Below the pieces are notes generated by a model. That model searched no databases, had not been told where the DNA came from, and saw only the letters and a program-made list of their open reading frames with translations. DNA of 64,000 bases from Leptospirales bacterium (GTDB lineage Bacteria; Spirochaetota; Leptospiria; Leptospirales; Leptonemataceae). This document shows positions 1 to 9,552 of the stretch, in pieces; positions within the stretch are counted from its first letter, which is position 1; every line of letters begins with the position of its first letter. The DNA lies in contig JAEUSB010000048.1 in the NCBI GenBank assembly GCA_016788865.1, positions 1 through 64,000 of the forward strand, read 5' to 3'. The position numbers and the translations under genes are program-made.

Positions 1-58
1 AAGTTTCATATTCCCTCATTCTGTTGGACGAACCCGCACAGACTATGATCTATTTTTT

Positions 59-841
59 TTAGCGATAAAACGTGGCCGTAATAAAATATCCCAGAATAAT
101 CACAAACAAGAACGATACGACGACAGCCTGGCGAACGGCGATACCCACACCGATTGCACCCCCGGTTGCAGCGAGTCCCTGCCGGCACGAGATTGTCGAT
201 ATGGTGATCCCAAATACCAGCGCTTTGAATTGACCAACCCAGATATCCTTGAGCCCCGTCCGCGTTAGCAAGGCGTCATGGACGCTCTGGAAATAGATGG
301 GATAGTCCACACCCAGCTGCGTCTGCGCGACCAGGCCGCCACCCAGGATTCCAAGTGCTGTACCATATATAGAAAGAATGGGAACCATCAGGCTAAATCC
401 CACAATTCGCGGCAGAACCAGATAGCGCACGGGGTCAATAGACATTACTTCCAGGGCGTCGATCTCTTCTGATACCGTCATTGTGGCAACTTCCGCAGCT
501 ATGGCCGATCCAACCGAAGCGGCGAGAATCAGGGCCGTCATAAACGGCGACATCTCTCGCGTCAGCGTAACCACTATTACCTGCCCGATCAGATCCTGCT
601 GACCAAAATCCTTGAGCGCTAAGCCTGTCTGAAGCGAGAAAATCATCCCGGTGAACGTAGCGACTACACTGACGACGAAGAGGCTCTTGAATCCGGCGAT
701 ATACATCTGCCGGACAATCTCCTGACGCTTAAACCAGATGGAGGGGAAATAGAGTATTGTGCGAAATAGCAGGAGCAGGGTCTCCCCGGCTCCCATGATA
801 GGAAGAAGTAGCTTCCGACTCCATGCGATGATTGATTTCAT
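59..841 (-). CDS. mlaE: MlaE-family ABC transporter permease
   Basis: This is a 260-residue inner-membrane protein of the MlaE (DUF140) family, the permease of ABC systems that move phospholipids or other lipids between inner and outer membranes. The family hallmark, an [17 protein letters not shown] loop followed by RYLVLPR, is at about residues 125-145. Several hydrophobic segments surround it (about 50-75, 100-120, 145-170 and 235-258). The start is backed by an AAGGAAG ribosome site five bases upstream. It lies 46 bp downstream of the aromatic-repeat protein gene on the same strand, so the two are probably co-transcribed. The ATPase (MlaF) and MCE protein (MlaD) are not seen and may lie beyond the left edge. 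The family call is firm; the substrate is not known. Confidence 0.88.
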   Translation of the reverse strand: MKSIIAWSRKLLLPIMGAGETLLLLFRTILYFPSIWFKRQEIVRQMYIAGFKSLFVVSVVATFTGMIFSLQTGLALKDFGQQDLIGQVIVVTLTREMSPFMTALILAASVGSAIAAEVATMTVSEEIDALEVMSIDPVRYLVLPRIVGFSLMVPILSIYGTALGILGGGLVAQTQLGVDYPIYFQSVHDALLTRTGLKDIWVGQFKALVFGITISTISCRQGLAATGGAIGVGIAVRQAVVVSFLFVIILGYFITATFYR

Positions 842-887
842 GCGCTTCCTTTTGAATTGAGGCCCGGAACTCGTATGTCAAGTGGAA

Positions 888-2348
888 TCACAGGCTGAAC
901 CAGAGGACGCGAAACACGTTCCTTGTCGTCTCCATGCGCTTGTATTCGCGCTGGAAACCCAGAAATCCACCCAGGAACTCAAACCCGGTTTTCTCCGGAG
1001 ACGAATCCACGTTGAAACCAGCCAGGAAATGGTGTTCGTCCGTCTCGTTCCAATAGCGCGAGTAGATCCGAAACAACACGGAAAAATACCGATCCCGGTT
1101 TTCAAAGCGCGAGTATTCAAAGATCGAATAGTACGGACCCCAGACCCGGTCAAACTCGTCCGAGCGAAAAGGCCAGAGCGTCAAGGAGCGAACCGAGAAG
1201 GCCCCTGTGGAGCTGTTGGACACATAGAACAAAGGCCAGATCTTCAGATACGTTTCCATCTCGCGTTCCCGCTTGTAGTAGGTCCGGGCGTACATGAAGA
1301 ACGGAATGAAGTAGGTATCCTCAGAGGATAAGAGGGCCGAATTAGTGTTCAGGCGAACGTAGAATGGCGAGATAAACTGAGCCTGTTGGGAATAGACTCC
1401 ATCGGGATCTTTGACGGAGCCCTTACTCCCAAAGGTATAGTGACCGTATAACGCGAAAACTATGAGCTTTCGGATATGTGGATCGTCGCTTTTGCCGTAC
1501 TGGAACAGAAACCAGAAGAGGTTCATGTCAAACCCGTTGGTCTTCTTATCACTGCCCCAGGAGAAAAGGGGCCAGAGGACGGTATGCGCGGACATATTAC
1601 CGTCATCCGACCACTTACGCCCGTAGAAGGGGAAGAACAGGAAAACCGATCGGGGCTCTTTCTTATCTAGACCTTCGCGGCTCCATTGGAAAAATGGCCA
1701 CAGAACCGTATAACGTTCATATTTTCCCTCGTGGACCTTCCGGGAGAAGAATGGGAATATGCGAAAATCGCTGCGTGTGGGGCTTCCACCCCACATGACA
1801 ACAGGCCAGAGAACCCCCTTTGCCTCGTATTCACGATGTGACCAACTTGCGTACAAAGGAAACAACACATAGTGAATGTCGCTGTAACTTAATTTGTTAT
1901 GTATATGGCCGTATAACGGGAAGAGGCTGAAATACCGTTCCCGCGTCGTATCGCCTTTACCCCAGTAGAGAATTGGGGTTAGAAACACGTCCTCATCGTC
2001 TCCAGCATCCTCATGGTAGAACTCTTCGCCGGAAAACAAGTAGAGTAACGTCCAGCGACTCCACCGATAGGTGCCATGCAGATAAAAAGTTGGGTAAAGA
2101 ACCGTCGTGTATGTATAAGATCGCTCCGAATTTTGATAACGGCTTGCAAAGGGATGCAGCATCCATTCCGATTGTCCTGTAGAAGTAGTTCGATCAAAGA
2201 GAAAGAGGAGCTGGTAGTAACTTCGGTCTAGTTCTCCGGTGACTGTCGTGGACGGCCGTGCTTCAAGTGGGTAGAGCCACATGAACTGCAGCGCGAAGCA
2301 ACCGCCCAGCCAGAGCGCGCACTTGAGGACACGGGACTGATCTGGCAC
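888..2348 (-). CDS. Aromatic-repeat secreted or outer-membrane protein, unknown family
   Basis: I do not recognise this 486-residue protein. After a hydrophobic N-terminus (about residues 8-24) suggesting a signal peptide, most of the chain is an imperfect repeat of roughly 45-55 residues. Each unit carries short aromatic strands such as VLWPVV, VLWPFF or VLWPLF, followed by FPFF, FPFY or FFPFY. The alternating aromatic/polar strands and charged turns fit an outer-membrane beta-barrel or a repeated beta-sheet protein. A GTG start is chosen because it keeps the signal peptide and avoids overlap with the divergent carboxyl transferase. A longer reading to 2570 exists but is antisense to that gene. 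Its position just upstream of mlaE suggests a role in lipid trafficking or outer-membrane upkeep; this is inference. Confidence 0.7.
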   Translation of the reverse strand: MPDQSRVLKCALWLGGCFALQFMWLYPLEARPSTTVTGELDRSYYQLLFLFDRTTSTGQSEWMLHPFASRYQNSERSYTYTTVLYPTFYLHGTYRWSRWTLLYLFSGEEFYHEDAGDDEDVFLTPILYWGKGDTTRERYFSLFPLYGHIHNKLSYSDIHYVLFPLYASWSHREYEAKGVLWPVVMWGGSPTRSDFRIFPFFSRKVHEGKYERYTVLWPFFQWSREGLDKKEPRSVFLFFPFYGRKWSDDGNMSAHTVLWPLFSWGSDKKTNGFDMNLFWFLFQYGKSDDPHIRKLIVFALYGHYTFGSKGSVKDPDGVYSQQAQFISPFYVRLNTNSALLSSEDTYFIPFFMYARTYYKREREMETYLKIWPLFYVSNSSTGAFSVRSLTLWPFRSDEFDRVWGPYYSIFEYSRFENRDRYFSVLFRIYSRYWNETDEHHFLAGFNVDSSPEKTGFEFLGGFLGFQREYKRMETTRNVFRVLWFSL

Positions 2349-2400
2349 TCTGCTAGCATTTTTGGTGGACACAGATGGAGAAAGTAAAAATTCAAACGTG

Positions 2401-4071
2401 ATGGCAGCTGAATCTAAAATAACGCCCACCCTGGCAAATCCGTTTGAAGCATCAAATGAGACCCGGCCAGAACCTACGGCGAACGCAAATCTCAGAGCAT
2501 ATGAAAGCATGCTCGAAATGGGAAGTGATCTCCTCGCACGCCCTGTGAACGGGGGCGGAACTTCTCGCATTATGGTTCAGCACTCAAAAGGCCGAATGAC
2601 GGTATTTGAGCGCATCAAGGTCCTCACCCAGAGCGAACCAAACATCCTCTTCCAGAACTGGGGCCGCGAGCTGGATGGAGCAAGCATTGTTACAGGTATA
2701 TTGCGCATCGGCAATCGCGACGTAGCCTTATACGGGCATGACTTTACAAACCGCGCCGGATCCATGGATGCAACCAATGGTGCCAAGTTAGCCCGGCTAA
2801 TCTACCTGGCGGGGGAACAGGGCATCCCGCTGATCGGCATGAACGATTCTGCCGGAGCCTATGTCCCGGCCGGCGTAGGTGGTCTGGACGGCTATTCGGA
2901 GGCATTCTGTGCCCTGCGCAAGATATCCGGGGTCGTGCCCAGCATCATGCTGATGTTCGGCTTTAACGCCGGTGGCGGTTCCTACCTGCCGCGTCAGGGC
3001 TCTTTCATGATACAGCCCGCTGGCACATTCTTTGGCCTTACGGGTCCGCAAGTGGTTAAGGACGTTCTGGGTGAAGAAGTTACCCCGGACGAGCTCGGTG
3101 GCCCAAATGTCCATGGCCAGAGTGGCGTCGTGGACCTGGTGGCCGGGGATGAGCTGGGTGCCCTTCGCAAGGCACTTCGCTTGCTCTCTTATCTGCCAGA
3201 CAACAACCATTCGTTGGCACCTTTCCACGATACCGGAGATCCCATCGACCGGATCACAGTAGAAGAAGATATCCTGCTTCGCAGGACATTCAGCTCCCCG
3301 TCCGGTTTCAACACGCCGTTTGATATTACGCTACTGATTCAGCAAATTGTCGATCATGGCGAGTACTTCGAAATGCAGCCTCAACGCGCCGGTAACCTGA
3401 TTACCTGCTTTGGAAGAATTGGCGGTCACGTAGTTGCTTTCCTGGGGAACAACTCGGCGGTATCGTCAGGTCAGATCGATATTAACGCAGCATTGAAAGG
3501 AGCGCGCTTCATCCGCTTCTGCAATCTCTATAACATTCCCGTTATCTTCCTTGAAGACACTACAGGATTCCTTCCTGGGAAAGAGCAGGAAACCGGTGGG
3601 ATCGTTCAGGCCGGTCGCGCACTACTCGATTCGATCATTGATCTGCGAGTACCGCGCTTGCTTCTCATCGTGAGAAACGCATTTGGTGGCGCATATGCAA
3701 CCTGGAACTCGTATCATACTGGTGCCAGTATGGTCTTCGCATTCCCGGGTGCGCGCGTCGCAGTAATGGGTCCGGCAGGAAAAGAATACGTCTACAAAGA
3801 GGATCTGACCAAAATCCGCGCGAAGTATCAGGAAGCAGTCAAAGCTGGCCACGAAGAAGAAGGGCGGGCTGAGATGAATCGTGCGCTTGCGGAAATGAAC
3901 GCGCGATATGAACAAGAACTGATGAATCCTAAGGAAGCCCTGGCACTGGGTTCGATTTCTCGAATTGTTATGCCAGGACAGAGTCGCCGTGTCCTCGGAC
4001 AGGCATTAAATTTCTATATGAGAAAATACAAGCCGTCTCCGCTCTCGGAGCCGCAGCGGGAATTCCACTAA
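2401..4071 (+). CDS. Acyl-CoA carboxylase carboxyl transferase subunit
   Basis: This is a biotin-dependent carboxyl transferase beta subunit of about 556 residues, like those of propionyl-, methylcrotonyl- or acetyl-CoA carboxylases. It transfers carboxyl from carboxybiotin to an acyl-CoA. The N-terminal half has the [16 protein letters not shown] loop and the family segment [20 protein letters not shown]. The C-terminal half has the [10 protein letters not shown] oxyanion loop and the [12 protein letters not shown] stretch. An in-frame TTG at 2362 would add 13 residues, but the ATG at 2401 leaves room for promoters between the divergent genes. The stop overlaps the next start as TAATG, so the following HTH gene is translationally coupled. 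No biotin carboxylase or biotin carrier gene is in the window. The specific acyl-CoA cannot be told. Confidence 0.9.
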   Translation: MAAESKITPTLANPFEASNETRPEPTANANLRAYESMLEMGSDLLARPVNGGGTSRIMVQHSKGRMTVFERIKVLTQSEPNILFQNWGRELDGASIVTGILRIGNRDVALYGHDFTNRAGSMDATNGAKLARLIYLAGEQGIPLIGMNDSAGAYVPAGVGGLDGYSEAFCALRKISGVVPSIMLMFGFNAGGGSYLPRQGSFMIQPAGTFFGLTGPQVVKDVLGEEVTPDELGGPNVHGQSGVVDLVAGDELGALRKALRLLSYLPDNNHSLAPFHDTGDPIDRITVEEDILLRRTFSSPSGFNTPFDITLLIQQIVDHGEYFEMQPQRAGNLITCFGRIGGHVVAFLGNNSAVSSGQIDINAALKGARFIRFCNLYNIPVIFLEDTTGFLPGKEQETGGIVQAGRALLDSIIDLRVPRLLLIVRNAFGGAYATWNSYHTGASMVFAFPGARVAVMGPAGKEYVYKEDLTKIRAKYQEAVKAGHEEEGRAEMNRALAEMNARYEQELMNPKEALALGSISRIVMPGQSRRVLGQALNFYMRKYKPSPLSEPQREFH

Positions 4072-4559
4072 TGAATGCAAAAACCGAAAAAGACATAGAA
4101 TCTATTTTTCTCAAAATCTACCGGAAGCAACTCGACAGGAGTTCCGGACTTGCCAGGGTTTCTGAGATTCAAGCGAAAACTGGCGTCACAGCCCGCGAAA
4201 TTTATCGCATTCGCAAACGCATGTGGGCACGGGCTCACAAGGATTTTCTGAGCAAATACTATCGAAAGAAGCGCAAGGAAGACAGCAAGAAGTTCGACTT
4301 CCGGCCCAAGAATCAACCACGTCGCAAAGCCTGGAAAAAAGAAGAAATCTCCAAATTCATCAAGTCTCAGGAAGGCGGGATGACGGCCAAAGAGATGGCA
4401 AAGCAGCTGAAATGCTCACTGGCAAGTATTGGATATCATCGAAGACGCTACAACCTCTCCAAAACCATTCTGGGGAAGAAATGGAATGCCCGGGAAGCTC
4501 TTACGCTCATGCAAAACTCAGAAGATGTGCTTGAGCGCATGGCGTCGCGCGGACGTTAG
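4071..4559 (+). CDS. Small basic protein with two HTH-like segments
   Basis: This 162-residue, strongly basic protein is not one I recognise. Two stretches look like helix-turn-helix units: about residues 30-52 (SEIQAKTGVTAREIYRIRKR) and about 105-130 (MTAKEMAKQLKCSLASIGYH). A Lys/Arg-rich linker joins them. This suggests a DNA-binding protein, perhaps a regulator. Its ATG overlaps the stop of the carboxyl transferase gene (TAATG), implying the two are made together. A role in controlling the carboxylase is possible but unproven. No membrane segment or signal peptide is seen. Confidence 0.65.
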   Translation: MNAKTEKDIESIFLKIYRKQLDRSSGLARVSEIQAKTGVTAREIYRIRKRMWARAHKDFLSKYYRKKRKEDSKKFDFRPKNQPRRKAWKKEEISKFIKSQEGGMTAKEMAKQLKCSLASIGYHRRRYNLSKTILGKKWNAREALTLMQNSEDVLERMASRGR

Positions 4560-4588
4560 TGCAACTTTAGCAACCTCGCAAATCAGCT

Positions 4589-4617
4589 AGATCAGGCCTG
4601 ACCCTCGGGTCTGATCT
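4589..4617. terminator. Hairpin between convergent genes
   Basis: An interrupted inverted repeat lies where the HTH gene (+) and the glycosyltransferase-like gene (-) converge. The outer arms are AGATCAG and CTGATCT, the inner arms ACCC and GGGT, with a five-base bulge on one side. There is no clear T-tract, so it is at best a weak bidirectional terminator. It overlaps the 3' end of the minus-strand gene. Confidence 0.3.
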
Positions 4618-5845
4618 GCTCTTCATCCTGCCTCAAGAACATGTACTGTGCACACAGCAGGAATGCCGGAACAATCTGTGTTTGAATTCGACCCAGGGCC
4701 GTCCTGACGTGCCACTCCTGGTCTTCGGTTGTGATCACAAATACAACAAAATAGGCAGCTGAGCTGAGCAGTGCTGGCACAATCACGCTCCATTCTTTGG
4801 GTCTGGTGCGCAAGATGCGATAGAGAATCACGGGGTAGAAAAGGTAGGATCCAAGCACCAGGAACTGTGCCAGACCAATTGCCGGGTGTTTCCAGCGATT
4901 CAACGAAAAGAAGAACTCAAAAGCTTGAGCCAGCGTAATTCGCATGGGCGAAATTTCTGGCGCATTTAGTTTGAAACATACTAGCAATGCAAACGGAACA
5001 GCGGCACCCGTAAGCAACCCCATGAGGGTTGGTCTGCTCTTCAGGAATGCCTCGATAAGAAGGAACAGTAACAGAATCCCGGAGAGAATAATACCTTCGT
5101 TCTTAATGAGTGGCAAGGCACCTATCACGACTCCAATTGCCAGCCCTGCCACCACACCTTTGATCTCGCCATCTTTCCATTGCAGCCGAAGATAAAGGGC
5201 GAAACAATAGAATACAGCAAGCGCAAAATCGGCACTGAGGTCCGATGCGATCAGCACAGTTCCCGCGAGTAAGAAAGGCGATATTGTGAGAAATAACGTC
5301 CACGGTCTTTGCGTAACAGACCGACGATAACGTTCAAGGAACATCAGCATTAGAAGAAGCAAATACACAAAGTTCAATGCGTACGAAACGCCCTCATGAA
5401 ATCCTCCCGATCCCACCGTCAGCGATGCTACCTGTAAAGGGATAAAGATTGGATAGCCCGGATGCGCCCAATCCGAGCGTGTTATGTAAAAGACTCCGCG
5501 ATTGAGATAGTCCAGTGTCAGATCCTTGGCTTTGAGATTCCACATTGTCCACGAATCCCACATTCCAAACGGTTCGAGAATCATTCGAGCTGCGACAAAA
5601 AGGCAGACGAGGCCAAATACAAGATACAACGGCAAGAGCTGCCGCGGGGTTTTTGCGGAGTGATTCAGTGAGGTACGATTCCCGCGATACAACCAGATCA
5701 CGGATAAGCCAACCTGAAAGCCCAGCCAGATGAGAATCAATCGATACAAACCATTTTGCGGCGGCACCATCGAGAATAACAATAGCGCTCCTACGGGAAG
5801 TAAGAGCAAATTTGCAGCCAGTGCCTTTATCGAGCGATCAATCAT
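4592..5845 (-). CDS. Polytopic membrane protein, glycosyltransferase family 39-like
   Basis: This 417-residue protein has about ten hydrophobic segments spread along its length. Near residue 95 there is a WDSWTMWNLKAKDL stretch followed by AHPGYPIFIPLQVASL. This pattern recalls GT39/ArnT-like integral-membrane glycosyltransferases that use polyprenyl-phosphate sugars, where an acidic residue in the first outer loop is catalytic. If so, it would decorate lipid or protein on the outer face of the inner membrane. Its start overlaps the end of the upstream 137-residue gene by 8 bp, so the two form an operon. The family call rests on motif resemblance only. Confidence 0.6.
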   Translation of the reverse strand: MIDRSIKALAANLLLLPVGALLLFSMVPPQNGLYRLILIWLGFQVGLSVIWLYRGNRTSLNHSAKTPRQLLPLYLVFGLVCLFVAARMILEPFGMWDSWTMWNLKAKDLTLDYLNRGVFYITRSDWAHPGYPIFIPLQVASLTVGSGGFHEGVSYALNFVYLLLLMLMFLERYRRSVTQRPWTLFLTISPFLLAGTVLIASDLSADFALAVFYCFALYLRLQWKDGEIKGVVAGLAIGVVIGALPLIKNEGIILSGILLLFLLIEAFLKSRPTLMGLLTGAAVPFALLVCFKLNAPEISPMRITLAQAFEFFFSLNRWKHPAIGLAQFLVLGSYLFYPVILYRILRTRPKEWSVIVPALLSSAAYFVVFVITTEDQEWHVRTALGRIQTQIVPAFLLCAQYMFLRQDEEQIRPEGQA

Positions 5846-6251
5846 AGCTCAGGACCGCAAATTCACCAAAATTACCAATGCTTGCCCTGCTCCGATGCAA
5901 TCGCTCAAAGTCTGAATGCAAACGATTTATGATGACATAGCCTTGAGTCGCTGTAACCGGTTTCTCACCCATGAATTGAATGCTACAGGGAGCCAGTGCA
6001 TAGCGAGTCGTTCCTTCCGGGTTTGAGGTGTTAGGAGGCTGATCCGGAGGCGATTGGATATGCACATATATTGGTCTGTCGCAAGTAATGAGAGGTTTTG
6101 CCTGCGACAGCGTCGTAATCAAGTTCTTGAAAGAATACGGCTCCTTCTTGCGAGCCTTCTGAAAACGGGCCAGTCCCAGAATCATTACAATATTCAACGC
6201 AGTGCAAATGGCAATTGCAATCCAGACCGGAATTAGAGCACGCTGTTTCAC
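5838..6251 (-). CDS. Hypothetical single-pass membrane protein
   Basis: This is a 137-residue protein with one N-terminal membrane segment (about residues 8-28) and a soluble remainder probably outside the cytoplasm. No family is recognised. A GTG start is used. Its 3' end overlaps the start of the polytopic glycosyltransferase-like gene by 8 bp, indicating translational coupling. It may be an accessory to that enzyme. The region around residues 50-110 has a Cys-Asp-Arg-Pro turn and several prolines but no catalytic motif. Confidence 0.6.
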   Translation of the reverse strand: MKQRALIPVWIAIAICTALNIVMILGLARFQKARKKEPYSFKNLITTLSQAKPLITCDRPIYVHIQSPPDQPPNTSNPEGTTRYALAPCSIQFMGEKPVTATQGYVIINRLHSDFERLHRSRASIGNFGEFAVLSYD

Positions 6252-6313
6252 GATAGGTATCTCGGAGGTTAAGGTTTATTTGGATTCAGAGGCGGCAATT
6301 CTTTTGAAAGAGT

Positions 6314-6655
6314 CTATTTGAGCAGAGATTTCACGTTCTCCGGAGGTCGCCCCAGCACGGCCCTTTCTCCGCGAACGACGATTGGTCGCTCAATCAGAAC
6401 GGGATTCTTCACGAGTGCCTCAATCCATTGCGATTCGCTCAATGTTTTACCTTTGAATTTTTCTTTGTAGATATCCTCTCCTTTGCGAACGAGTTGCTCT
6501 GCCTTCATGCCCAGCTTTTCCAGGATCGACTTCAGTTCCTTTGCGTTTGGTGGAACCTTGAGGTATTCAATGATTTCTATCTTCTGGCCAGATCCTTCAA
6601 GAATTGCCAGAGTTTCGCGACTCTTTGCGCACCGGGGATTGTGATAAATCTGCAT
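6314..6655 (-). CDS. arsC: ArsC-family arsenate reductase (glutaredoxin type)
   Basis: This is a 113-residue thioredoxin-fold protein of the ArsC/Spx/YffB superfamily. The N-terminal MQIYHNPRCAKSRETL segment carries the single active-site Cys with the CxxSR arrangement of ArsC. The C-terminal half has ERPIVV and LGRPPENV, matching the arsenate reductase RP motifs. It would reduce arsenate to arsenite with glutaredoxin, or act as a related Cys regulator. The ATG at 6655 gives the family-standard N-terminus; TTG and ATG codons upstream are possible but add unusual residues. No arsenic efflux genes are nearby, so the ars function itself is inferred from the motifs only. Confidence 0.8.
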   Translation of the reverse strand: MQIYHNPRCAKSRETLAILEGSGQKIEIIEYLKVPPNAKELKSILEKLGMKAEQLVRKGEDIYKEKFKGKTLSESQWIEALVKNPVLIERPIVVRGERAVLGRPPENVKSLLK

Positions 6656-6736
6656 TGTTGATCTCAAATTCGTGATATTCATTCGCAAGAAATTTTTGCC
6701 GCTTGACTGGTCACGACAACCTGGTCGCTAGAAGAA

Positions 6737-8350
6737 ATGGACGATTTCCTGGCCACCAAATGGAAATTCAGAATCGTGCTCGGGCTGCTCATTCTCGCAG
6801 CAATGCTCGCCTGGTCGATTCTAAACTTCAAGATAGCGCCGCTTGCGGCCGGGGCGACGGAAGCGGACATGATTGCGCTTGCGCGCTGGACAAACATTGC
6901 ATTGGGCTCGCTGACACTTGTTCTGGCAATCGCGGCAATTTTCATTTTTCGCCCGCTCGTTCTGGGATTGGGAAAACAATACGAGGAAATCCGGGACACG
7001 CAGGAAAGATCACGAGCGCTGGTAGAGAGTGCTCCGGATGGAATCATAACCTTTGATCAGGTCGGTATTATTGAATCGTTTAATCCGGCTGCTGAAAAAC
7101 TATTTGCCTGCTCAGCAAAAGAAGTCCTGGGGATGAGCATTCAGCGCATCATACCGGGCTACCGCGGCATTCTGGAAGTGGATACGGAAGATTCAGCGAG
7201 AATCAAAGGGATTGGCCGTGAGCTCGTTGGGCATCGCTGGGATGGCTCCACATTCGACATGGATCTCACCGTCAGTGAACTGCTCATGGGTGAACGTCAT
7301 TTGCACATGGCGCTAATCCGCGATGTATCAGCCCGACAGGAAGCGGAACGCAGTTTGAAAGAAAGCGAAGAGCGTTTCAGGTTGCTCGTTGAACTTTCGC
7401 CGGATGCCATCGCCATTCATTCGGAAGGGAAGATCATCTTTGTCAATAGCAAGGGCGCGGCACTCCTTGGAGCAAAGGATGAAAGCGAAGTGATTGGCAG
7501 ACCTGTGCTCGACTTTGTCCCACTGGAACTACGTCAAACGGTTCTGGAGCGAATCCTTGCAATGAATAGCAAGCAGACCAACGTACCGATCCTCGAAGAG
7601 AAGTTCTTGCGCATGGATGGTCAGAGCATCGAAGTTGAGGTGGCGGCCATCCCGTTCACCTTTCGTGGCAAGCAGGCAATTCAGGTTGTGGCGCGCGATA
7701 TTACTCGCAGAAGACAAGCCGATGCGGATATACGCAAATCGCTCAAAGAAAAGGAAGTACTGCTCAAGGAAATTCATCACCGCGTTAAGAACAATCTGCA
7801 GGTAATAACAAGCCTTCTCGATCTGCAGTCTGATTTTGTTGCGGACCAAAAGGCGCTGGAAGTTCTCCGCGAGTGCCAGAATCGCGTGCGCTCAATATCG
7901 CTCATCCATGAACGTTTGTACCAATCACGGGACCTGGCCCAGGTGGATTTTCCGGAGTACATTCGGCAGCTCATGGCGCAATTGCTGCGCTCGTATGGAG
8001 TTGCACCGGATCGCGTCACTATGAAGATAGACGTCACGGACATACGGCTGGGACTCGATATAGCGATCCCATGCGGTCTTATCATCCACGAACTCGTTTC
8101 AAACGCTCTCAAGCATGCTTTCCCGGGAGACCGCCCCGGCGAGATTCGCGTTGGCCTGCATGCCGATGGAGATAGAAACTTTCTCATTGTTGCTGATAAC
8201 GGAGTTGGTTTTGGCCCTAAAACTGATTATCATACAGTATCAAACCTGGGGCTACAGCTGGTAGATACTTTGACGTCCCAAATCGGTGGAAATATTGACT
8301 TCCACGGAAATGCCGGGACAGAGTTCATTATCTCGTTTCGCCAGGGATGA
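6737..8350 (+). CDS. Membrane PAS sensor histidine kinase (HisKA_2 type)
   Basis: This is a 537-residue sensor kinase. Two membrane helices (about 13-33 and 52-72) with a short loop are followed by two PAS domains (about 90-200 and 208-330). Then comes a HisKA_2 dimerisation domain with EIHHRVKNNLQ, where His347 is the likely phosphosite. A HATPase_c domain follows (about 430-535), with HELVSNALKHAF and VADNGVGFG. Such kinases often phosphorylate stand-alone response regulators rather than DNA-binding ones. The next gene, a REC-PAS-GGDEF-like regulator, starts 14 bp downstream and is the obvious partner. The short periplasmic loop suggests that sensing is cytoplasmic or within the membrane. 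Confidence 0.9.
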   Translation: MDDFLATKWKFRIVLGLLILAAMLAWSILNFKIAPLAAGATEADMIALARWTNIALGSLTLVLAIAAIFIFRPLVLGLGKQYEEIRDTQERSRALVESAPDGIITFDQVGIIESFNPAAEKLFACSAKEVLGMSIQRIIPGYRGILEVDTEDSARIKGIGRELVGHRWDGSTFDMDLTVSELLMGERHLHMALIRDVSARQEAERSLKESEERFRLLVELSPDAIAIHSEGKIIFVNSKGAALLGAKDESEVIGRPVLDFVPLELRQTVLERILAMNSKQTNVPILEEKFLRMDGQSIEVEVAAIPFTFRGKQAIQVVARDITRRRQADADIRKSLKEKEVLLKEIHHRVKNNLQVITSLLDLQSDFVADQKALEVLRECQNRVRSISLIHERLYQSRDLAQVDFPEYIRQLMAQLLRSYGVAPDRVTMKIDVTDIRLGLDIAIPCGLIIHELVSNALKHAFPGDRPGEIRVGLHADGDRNFLIVADNGVGFGPKTDYHTVSNLGLQLVDTLTSQIGGNIDFHGNAGTEFIISFRQG

Positions 8351-8364
8351 GATCGGGAGTGAGT

Positions 8365-9552
8365 ATGACGGAAGCAAAGATACTGATTGTTGAAGATGAA
8401 AGCATCGTTGCGCTGAATCTGCAGAATCGCCTGAAGAGCCTGGGGTACGGGGTCGCCGGGGTGGCCGCCTCCGGCGAAGATGCGGTCAAGCGCTGCGGTG
8501 AGGTGAATCCGGATCTCGTTCTAATGGACATAATGCTTCAGGGTGAAATGGACGGAATTGGCGCCGCGGAACGCATCCGTAAGAACTACGATGTGCCAGT
8601 CGTGTACCTTACGGCTTACGCGGATGACGTCACGCTCGATCGCGCAAAGATGACTGAGCCGTTCGGTTACATACTCAAGCCGTTTGAAGTCAAAGAAATT
8701 CGGACCACAGTAGAGATAGCGCTCTACAAACATAAGATGGAACGTCTGCTGCGCGAAAGTGAAGAGCGCTATATGCGGACAGTTTCCGGTGCAAACGATG
8801 GAATCTGGGATTGGGACCTGGTCACAAACACAGTGTACTACTCTCCTCGATGGAAAGCCATCTTTGGCTTTGACGATGCAGAAATTGGCAATTCTCCGGA
8901 TGAGTGGCTCAATCGGGTTCATGCTGATGACCGGCCGGGACTTGAAATGGCCATCACCAGACACATTGAAGGCATTACCGCTCACCTTGATTGCGAGTTT
9001 CGAATTCTCACCCGGGACAAGACGGAGCGCTGGGCCTTTGTGCGCGCCATCACAGTGAAATCTCCTGGAGGCAAGGCGGTTCGCCTGGCTGGATCCCTCA
9101 CGGATATTACCCGCCGCCATCAGGCAGAAGAACAACTCCTCAGCATGGCCGGATTGGACACAGTCACTGAACTTGCAAACGAAGCTCTTTTTCTTGAACG
9201 CCTCTGGGAAACTGCTCATTCTTCTCAACGTTATGCGGTGATACGGATTTCCGTTAACGTGTTTCAGGATGTATACAGGAAACAGGGCCCCACAAAAGCA
9301 AATACCCTGCTCTCGCCAGTTGGTAAGATACTTAGAACTCTATTTTCCAACGCCACCCCGGCCCGCCTCTACGGCGGTGAGTTTGCCATCCTTATCCCAG
9401 ACCCTGCATCTGCAGAACAGGTGCAGGCGCTCAGCAAAGAGGCCCAGGCCAGAATCGAATCGGAGCTGGGCCTCAAAGTGCAGGTTGGCCATGCGAATGC
9501 CCCGGCCGGGACTGATTGCAACGAGGTCTTTATCCAGGCCGGACAGATCTAA
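8365..9552 (+). CDS. Response regulator with PAS and degenerate GGDEF domain
   Basis: This is a 395-residue regulator. It has a receiver domain (1-120; acidic pocket EDE, phospho-Asp in LVLMDIM near residue 58, Lys in LKPFE), a PAS domain (about 128-250), and a C-terminal domain resembling GGDEF (about 255-395). In the last, the signature reads YGGEF instead of GGDEF, so diguanylate cyclase activity is doubtful; it may be a receptor or protein-binding module. The ATG at 8365 is chosen over 8347 because a GGGAG ribosome site precedes it. It follows the HisKA_2 kinase gene directly and is probably its target. The 3' end overlaps the convergent oxidase-like gene by 4 bp. Confidence 0.82.
   Translation: MTEAKILIVEDESIVALNLQNRLKSLGYGVAGVAASGEDAVKRCGEVNPDLVLMDIMLQGEMDGIGAAERIRKNYDVPVVYLTAYADDVTLDRAKMTEPFGYILKPFEVKEIRTTVEIALYKHKMERLLRESEERYMRTVSGANDGIWDWDLVTNTVYYSPRWKAIFGFDDAEIGNSPDEWLNRVHADDRPGLEMAITRHIEGITAHLDCEFRILTRDKTERWAFVRAITVKSPGGKAVRLAGSLTDITRRHQAEEQLLSMAGLDTVTELANEALFLERLWETAHSSQRYAVIRISVNVFQDVYRKQGPTKANTLLSPVGKILRTLFSNATPARLYGGEFAILIPDPASAEQVQALSKEAQARIESELGLKVQVGHANAPAGTDCNEVFIQAGQI

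Noticed and set aside
18..45. Plus-strand reading LILLDEP, like an ABC ATPase Walker B, at the left edge
   Set aside because: It stops after a few more codons with no D-loop or H-loop. On the minus strand an ATG at 19 might begin the gene after mlaE, but only six codons are visible.
8521..9228. Minus-strand open frame of 235 codons opposite the response regulator
   Set aside because: It is a shadow of conserved receiver and PAS domains, without its own start signals.
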